NCBI GenBank assembly: GCA_017538195.1
Contig: JAFYJH010000145.1
Span: 31,848 to 95,847 of the forward strand
Direction of reading: 5' to 3'
Source of the DNA: Prevotella sp.
Lineage (GTDB): Bacteria > Bacteroidota > Bacteroidia > Bacteroidales > Bacteroidaceae
Length of the DNA stretch: 64,000 nucleotides
Shown: one piece after another, positions 60,327-64,000 of the stretch
Layout of the letters: each line of letters starts with the position of its first letter
Numbering within the stretch: the first letter of the stretch is position 1
Notes under the pieces: generated by a model
The model's input: only the letters and a program-made list of their open reading frames with translations
What the model was told of the DNA's origin: nothing
Databases searched by the model: none
Program-made: the position numbers and the translations under genes

Positions 60327-62246
60327 ATGGCTATGAATATACTGCAAAAACTCAGAAGTTGGTATTTCTCCAAGCGGGCACTGCCGTATTGGGGGATATT
60401 CTTGATTGATCTTGCCATCATTTTTGTGTCGGCATTCATCGTTTATTGGTCGGTGCATCGCGGTATGCAAACGCTTTTGAATTCATACGCACTGTCGCGA
60501 GTCTTGCTGATTTATCTGCTCGTTAGTGCCGTCACGTTCAGGATTTTTCACACGTATTCGGGAATTATCCGCTATACGTCGTTTGTCGATTTGATGCGCG
60601 TGGCATACGCGAATGCGTTGGCGTGCGGTGTTATGGTGGTATTGCACTACATGATTAACTACCTTCCAGAGAACCGATATGTCCACCTGCGCACCATCGA
60701 CATCCTCGGAACCTATGCCGTTGCGACGATGCTGATGTGGTTGTTGCGCGTGGGAGTGAAATATTTGTATGATTATTCATTCAGGGACAGAAATTTGATG
60801 TCGGTGTTCATCTATGGTGTGAAAGAGGGCGGCATCGGACTGGCGAAAAGCATCCGAAGCGACGAATCGGGCAGATTCGTTTTGCGTGGTTTTATCTCGC
60901 ATCTTCCTGATTTTCAGTCACATCTGTTGATGGGCGTGAGGGTGTATGACGTGAATGAAAAATTGCGTGAAGCACTCACGGAGAAGCGTATCCAAGCCGT
61001 TCTCGTTTCACCGCAACGGACAGAGCAATTCCGCAACGACCAAGAATTGCAGGGTCTGCTGACGGAGTTGGGCATCAGAATTTACATGATGCCGAAAACG
61101 ACGGAATGGAACGGTCAGACGGCGGCGAGCGCACAACTGAAAGAGGTGAGCATCGACGATCTGTTGCCACGCGACGAAATCCACATCGATATGCAGAAAG
61201 TCGCCGAAATGCTGACGGGTCAGCGCATTCTGATTACAGGCTCGGCAGGCAGCATCGGCAGCGAAATGGTGCGTCAGATTGCATCGTTCAAGCCGTCGGA
61301 AATGATGCTCATCGACCAAGCCGAAACGCCGCAGCACGACATCCGCCTGATGATGCAGAAAAACTGGCCCGACATCAAGGCTCACACGATTGTAACGAGT
61401 ATTTGCAAGGAACAGCGCATGGAAGATATTTTCAAGACCTTCCGTCCCGACTACGTTTTCCATGCCGCAGCCTACAAGCACGTTCCAATGATGGAGGACA
61501 ACCCGAGCGAAAGCATCCAAAACAACGTGCAGGGCACGAAAATCCTCGCCGACCTCAGCGTGAAATACGGCGTGAAAAAATTCGTGATGATTTCGACGGA
61601 CAAGGCTGTGAATCCGACGAATGTAATGGGCTGTTCGAAACGCATCTGCGAGATTTACGTGCAGTCGTTGGATCGGAAACTGAAGATTTCCCCAACAAGT
61701 GAAACGACAACCCAATTCGTCACGACGCGCTTCGGCAACGTTCTTGGCTCAAACGGTTCGGTGATTCCCTTGTTTGAAAAGCAAATCAAGGCTGGCGGTC
61801 CGGTGACGGTGACCGACCCGAACATCATCCGCTACTTCATGCTGATTCCCGAGGCCTGCAAACTCGTTTTGGAGGCCGGTACGATGGGCAACGGCGGCGA
61901 AATCTTCGTGTTCGACATGGGCAAACCTGTCAGAATCGCCGATTTGGCCAAGCGAATGATCCTGCTGAGCGGTGCGCAGAACGTCGAAATCGTCTATTCG
62001 GGCTTGCGTCCGGGCGAAAAACTCTACGAGGAACTACTCTCGACCGAGGAAAACACAAAGCCGTCGTTCCACGAGAAAATCCGCATCGCCAACGTGCGCG
62101 AATACGACTACGAAAAGGTCTGCAAAGACATCGACGAACTGATTTCCGTGAGCATGGTGTATGACGATATGGCGACGGTGAGGAAAATGAAGGAAATGGT
62201 GCCTGAGTTCGTCAGCAACAACTCTGTTTATTCGGAGTTGGATTAA
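60327..62246 (+). CDS. pglF: UDP-GlcNAc 4,6-dehydratase, PglF/CapD-like, membrane-bound
   Basis: 639 residues. Four membrane segments in the first 150 residues, a CoA-binding-like domain, then an SDR domain: 'RILITGSAGSIGSEMVRQI', 'YVFHAAAYKHVPMMEDNPSE' and 'MISTDKAVNPTNVMGCSKR', the modified active site of the PglF/WbpM group. It makes the 4-keto-6-deoxy sugar that PglE and PglD then convert to UDP-diNAc-bacillosamine. Confidence 0.93.
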   Translation: MAMNILQKLRSWYFSKRALPYWGIFLIDLAIIFVSAFIVYWSVHRGMQTLLNSYALSRVLLIYLLVSAVTFRIFHTYSGIIRYTSFVDLMRVAYANALACGVMVVLHYMINYLPENRYVHLRTIDILGTYAVATMLMWLLRVGVKYLYDYSFRDRNLMSVFIYGVKEGGIGLAKSIRSDESGRFVLRGFISHLPDFQSHLLMGVRVYDVNEKLREALTEKRIQAVLVSPQRTEQFRNDQELQGLLTELGIRIYMMPKTTEWNGQTAASAQLKEVSIDDLLPRDEIHIDMQKVAEMLTGQRILITGSAGSIGSEMVRQIASFKPSEMMLIDQAETPQHDIRLMMQKNWPDIKAHTIVTSICKEQRMEDIFKTFRPDYVFHAAAYKHVPMMEDNPSESIQNNVQGTKILADLSVKYGVKKFVMISTDKAVNPTNVMGCSKRICEIYVQSLDRKLKISPTSETTTQFVTTRFGNVLGSNGSVIPLFEKQIKAGGPVTVTDPNIIRYFMLIPEACKLVLEAGTMGNGGEIFVFDMGKPVRIADLAKRMILLSGAQNVEIVYSGLRPGEKLYEELLSTEENTKPSFHEKIRIANVREYDYEKVCKDIDELISVSMVYDDMATVRKMKEMVPEFVSNNSVYSELD

Positions 62247-62257
62247 GCTTTTCTGAT

Positions 62258-62320
62258 TCAGAATCGGAAAAATTGAACCTCGAAATCAGAAAACAGAATC
62301 TCAGAATCGGAAAAATTGAA
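62258..62320. repeat. 20-bp direct repeat before the nucleotidyltransferase gene
   Basis: TCAGAATCGGAAAAATTGAA occurs at 62258-62277 and exactly again at 62301-62320, with CAGAAAACAGAAT-like words between. The second copy includes the TTG start of the next gene. Confidence 0.8.
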
Positions 62321-63416
62321 TCGAAAAGAGAGTTTTGAGAAAGTCCTTGCGCTCGTTCGAAGCGAATTGTGGCAAAAACCGCTGACTTGCGCGATTTCTG
62401 CCGAGGAAGTCGAAGAAATTCTGAAAGTCGCAAGAGAGCAGAGCGTGAGCGGATTGGTGGCGAATGCCATCGTCAAGAATCAGTTGCCGATTGGCGAAGA
62501 TTTGACGCTCGAAGTTTGCGCCGTTCAGCGGTTGCACGAGAAGAAAAACCGCGAGATGAACGCCGAAATCGCGCAGTTTGCAGGTTTTCTGAACCGTCGG
62601 AATCTCGGCTATGTCATTATGAAAGGCCAGACGATGGCGGCTCTCTATCCGAATCCGCTGATGCGCAGCAGCGGCGACATCGATTTCTACTGTCCGAAGA
62701 CCTCTTTCGAGGCCGTGCAAAAGGCGATTGAAGAGCGGTTGGGCATTGTGATGAAGCACAATGGCAGCGAGCGTCACGACACGTTCCGAATCAACGGCTA
62801 TTCGTTTGAAATGCACTCCGATTTGACGATTTTCAATGCTCCGAGCCATCAAAAATACTGGGAAAGTTTCATTGATGATGCCATCAAAGCTGAACCTCAT
62901 CGAATACCGATTGGCGGCGAGCCAGTCCCGATTCTGTCGCCGACGGTCGATGCCGTGTTTATCTTCGCCCATTTGATGGGGCACTTTATGGAAACTGGCC
63001 TCGGAATGAAGCAACTCTGCGACTGGGCGATGGTCCTCCATCGCCATCGCGACGCAATCGACAGAAAACGCTTGGACGAATGTCTGACTGGTGTCGGACT
63101 CAAGAAGGCTTATCTGTGCGTGGGCGCGTGGTTGGTCGAAAAACTCGGTTTCCCAGAAAAAGATTTTCCTTTTCCATTGACCGCGAAACACAAGTCGTGG
63201 GTCAAGACATTGCACTCGAATCTTGAAAAAATGCGAGGTGAAGGCATTGATTTAGACGAAAAAGTCGGCCACCGAGTGAGTTTCCTGCATAGTCTTGGCA
63301 CGGCGATGATTGTCGCCAAACAAACGCTGCGATTCCTGCCGTTGGCACCAAAGGAAATGCTGTGGCGCATCCCGATGATGACCGTCTGGTCGGTCAAGAA
63401 GCGTGTCATTTCATAA
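62316..63416 (+). CDS. Nucleotidyltransferase-family protein (NTP_transf_5)
   Basis: 366 residues, with TTG at 62316 as the likely start; no in-frame ATG precedes the first conserved residues. 'YVIMKGQTMAALYPNPLMRS' followed by SGDIDFYC gives the K-G and G-D-x-D pattern of this family, which is common in polysaccharide and peptide-modifying loci. Substrate unknown. It may end the polysaccharide transcript; the next gene, frr, has its own promoter. Confidence 0.75.
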   Translation: MNRKESFEKVLALVRSELWQKPLTCAISAEEVEEILKVAREQSVSGLVANAIVKNQLPIGEDLTLEVCAVQRLHEKKNREMNAEIAQFAGFLNRRNLGYVIMKGQTMAALYPNPLMRSSGDIDFYCPKTSFEAVQKAIEERLGIVMKHNGSERHDTFRINGYSFEMHSDLTIFNAPSHQKYWESFIDDAIKAEPHRIPIGGEPVPILSPTVDAVFIFAHLMGHFMETGLGMKQLCDWAMVLHRHRDAIDRKRLDECLTGVGLKKAYLCVGAWLVEKLGFPEKDFPFPLTAKHKSWVKTLHSNLEKMRGEGIDLDEKVGHRVSFLHSLGTAMIVAKQTLRFLPLAPKEMLWRIPMMTVWSVKKRVIS

Positions 63417-63433
63417 AAAAAATGGGAAATTAT

Positions 63434-63464
63434 TTTGAATTTTCCCCAACAAACATTATCTTTG
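63434..63464 (+). promoter_or_regulatory. Promoter of frr
   Basis: TTTG (63434-63437), 19-base spacing, TATCTTTG (63457-63464), leader about 40 nt. Confidence 0.7.
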
Positions 63465-63505
63465 CACGAGCAAACTGAAAAAAGAAACCTAAAAACAAAG
63501 AAAAT

Positions 63506-64000
63506 ATGATTGACGTAAAAGCAACTCTGGCAAGCGCAGAAGAGCGTATGGAGATGGCCGCGATGTTCTTGGACGAATCACTGAACAGAATCCGCGCAGG
63601 CCGTGCAAACGTAGCCATTTTGGATGGCGTGCGAGTGAATAGTTATGGGTCGATGGTGCCGCTGAATCAGGTGGCCAACGTGTCGTGTCCCGACGCGAGG
63701 ACGATTGCCGTCAGCCCGTGGGACAAGAAGACGATTCGCGACATCGAGAAGGCGATTATGGACTCCGACGTGGGCATCACGCCCGAGAACAACGGCGAAG
63801 TGATTCGTCTGGCGATTCCGCAGCCGACCGAGGAACGCCGCAAGGAACTCGTGAAGCAGTGCAACAAAATCGGCGAGAAGGCGAAGGTGGAAGTGCGCAA
63901 CGTGCGCGGCGAGGTCAAGGACAAGCTCAAGAAGGCCATCAAGGAAGGTTTGAGCGAGGACAACGAGAAGGATGCCGAACTCGAATTGCAGACAATCCAC
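63506..64000 (+). CDS. frr: Ribosome recycling factor, partial (first 165 residues)
   Basis: Open from the ATG at 63506 to the window end. 'LNRIRAGRANVAILDGVRVN', 'DARTIAVSPWDKKTIRDIEK' and 'RLAIPQPTEERRKELVKQ' are RRF signatures. It splits the post-termination ribosome together with EF-G. About 20 residues are missing at the C-terminus because of the window edge. Confidence 0.95.
   Translation, partial: MIDVKATLASAEERMEMAAMFLDESLNRIRAGRANVAILDGVRVNSYGSMVPLNQVANVSCPDARTIAVSPWDKKTIRDIEKAIMDSDVGITPENNGEVIRLAIPQPTEERRKELVKQCNKIGEKAKVEVRNVRGEVKDKLKKAIKEGLSEDNEKDAELELQTIH

Overview
The window reads as a chromosomal piece of a Bacteroidales bacterium, probably Prevotellaceae-like. This rests on a SusC/SusD pair, two half-size chromate transporters, an NhaD antiporter, DUF349, DUF4435 and TupA-type proteins, and at least sixteen copies of the Bacteroidetes -7 promoter box (TAnnTTTG) in front of genes. 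The species cannot be fixed from sequence alone. No tRNA, rRNA, CRISPR array, transposase or integrase was seen.

Layout. 0-4.6 kb: end of a polysaccharide-utilisation locus (SusC tail, SusD), then a DUF6057 membrane protein, a CxxCH beta-propeller lipoprotein and a SusD C-terminal remnant. 4.7-6.2 kb: an AAA_14/DUF4143 ATPase with a 33-bp tandem repeat upstream. 6.3-16 kb (minus strand): DUF349 protein, PurL, two CHR transporters and an outer-membrane beta-barrel receptor, possibly one long transcript. 16-26 kb: phosphopantetheinyl transferase, LRR protein, AAA ATPase, CorA with an unusual leader, GH20 hexosaminidase, guanine-deaminase-like enzyme and a Dna2-like nuclease-helicase. 26-31 kb (minus strand): NhaD, a small SMC/ABC-like ATPase, DUF4435 Toprim protein and sulfatase. 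31-38.6 kb: rhamnulokinase, PepD, a UPF0104-type membrane protein, a MarR/61-aa/patatin operon, ferritin-like protein, a tiny wHTH protein, a ZIP transporter stump and RsmA. 38.6-63.4 kb: a surface-polysaccharide locus (TviB/TviC, glycosyltransferases, flippase, Wzy-like polymerase, acyl modification genes, then a Pgl-type bacillosamine module PglC/D/E/F). The window ends inside frr.

How the parts fit. The polysaccharide locus is bracketed by well-conserved precursor genes: TviB/TviC for UDP-GalNAcA-type sugars on the left, and PglF-PglE-PglD-PglC for UDP-diNAc-bacillosamine and its transfer to lipid carrier on the right. Between them lies an A+T-rich, strain-specific cassette.

The two most interesting observations are these. 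(1) The corA leader has a 15-codon ORF that begins with acidic residues and proline (MDDYP) and overlaps a hairpin. One arm of that hairpin is also perfectly complementary, over 11 bases, to the bases just before the corA start codon. This looks like a translation-coupled switch for magnesium. (2) Many repeat tracts, both GC-rich palindromic and short-period, sit in frame inside conserved genes (purL, rsmA, the helicase, hexosaminidase, Sfp, an OMP) and also in intergenic gaps, resembling in concept the Rickettsia palindromic elements.
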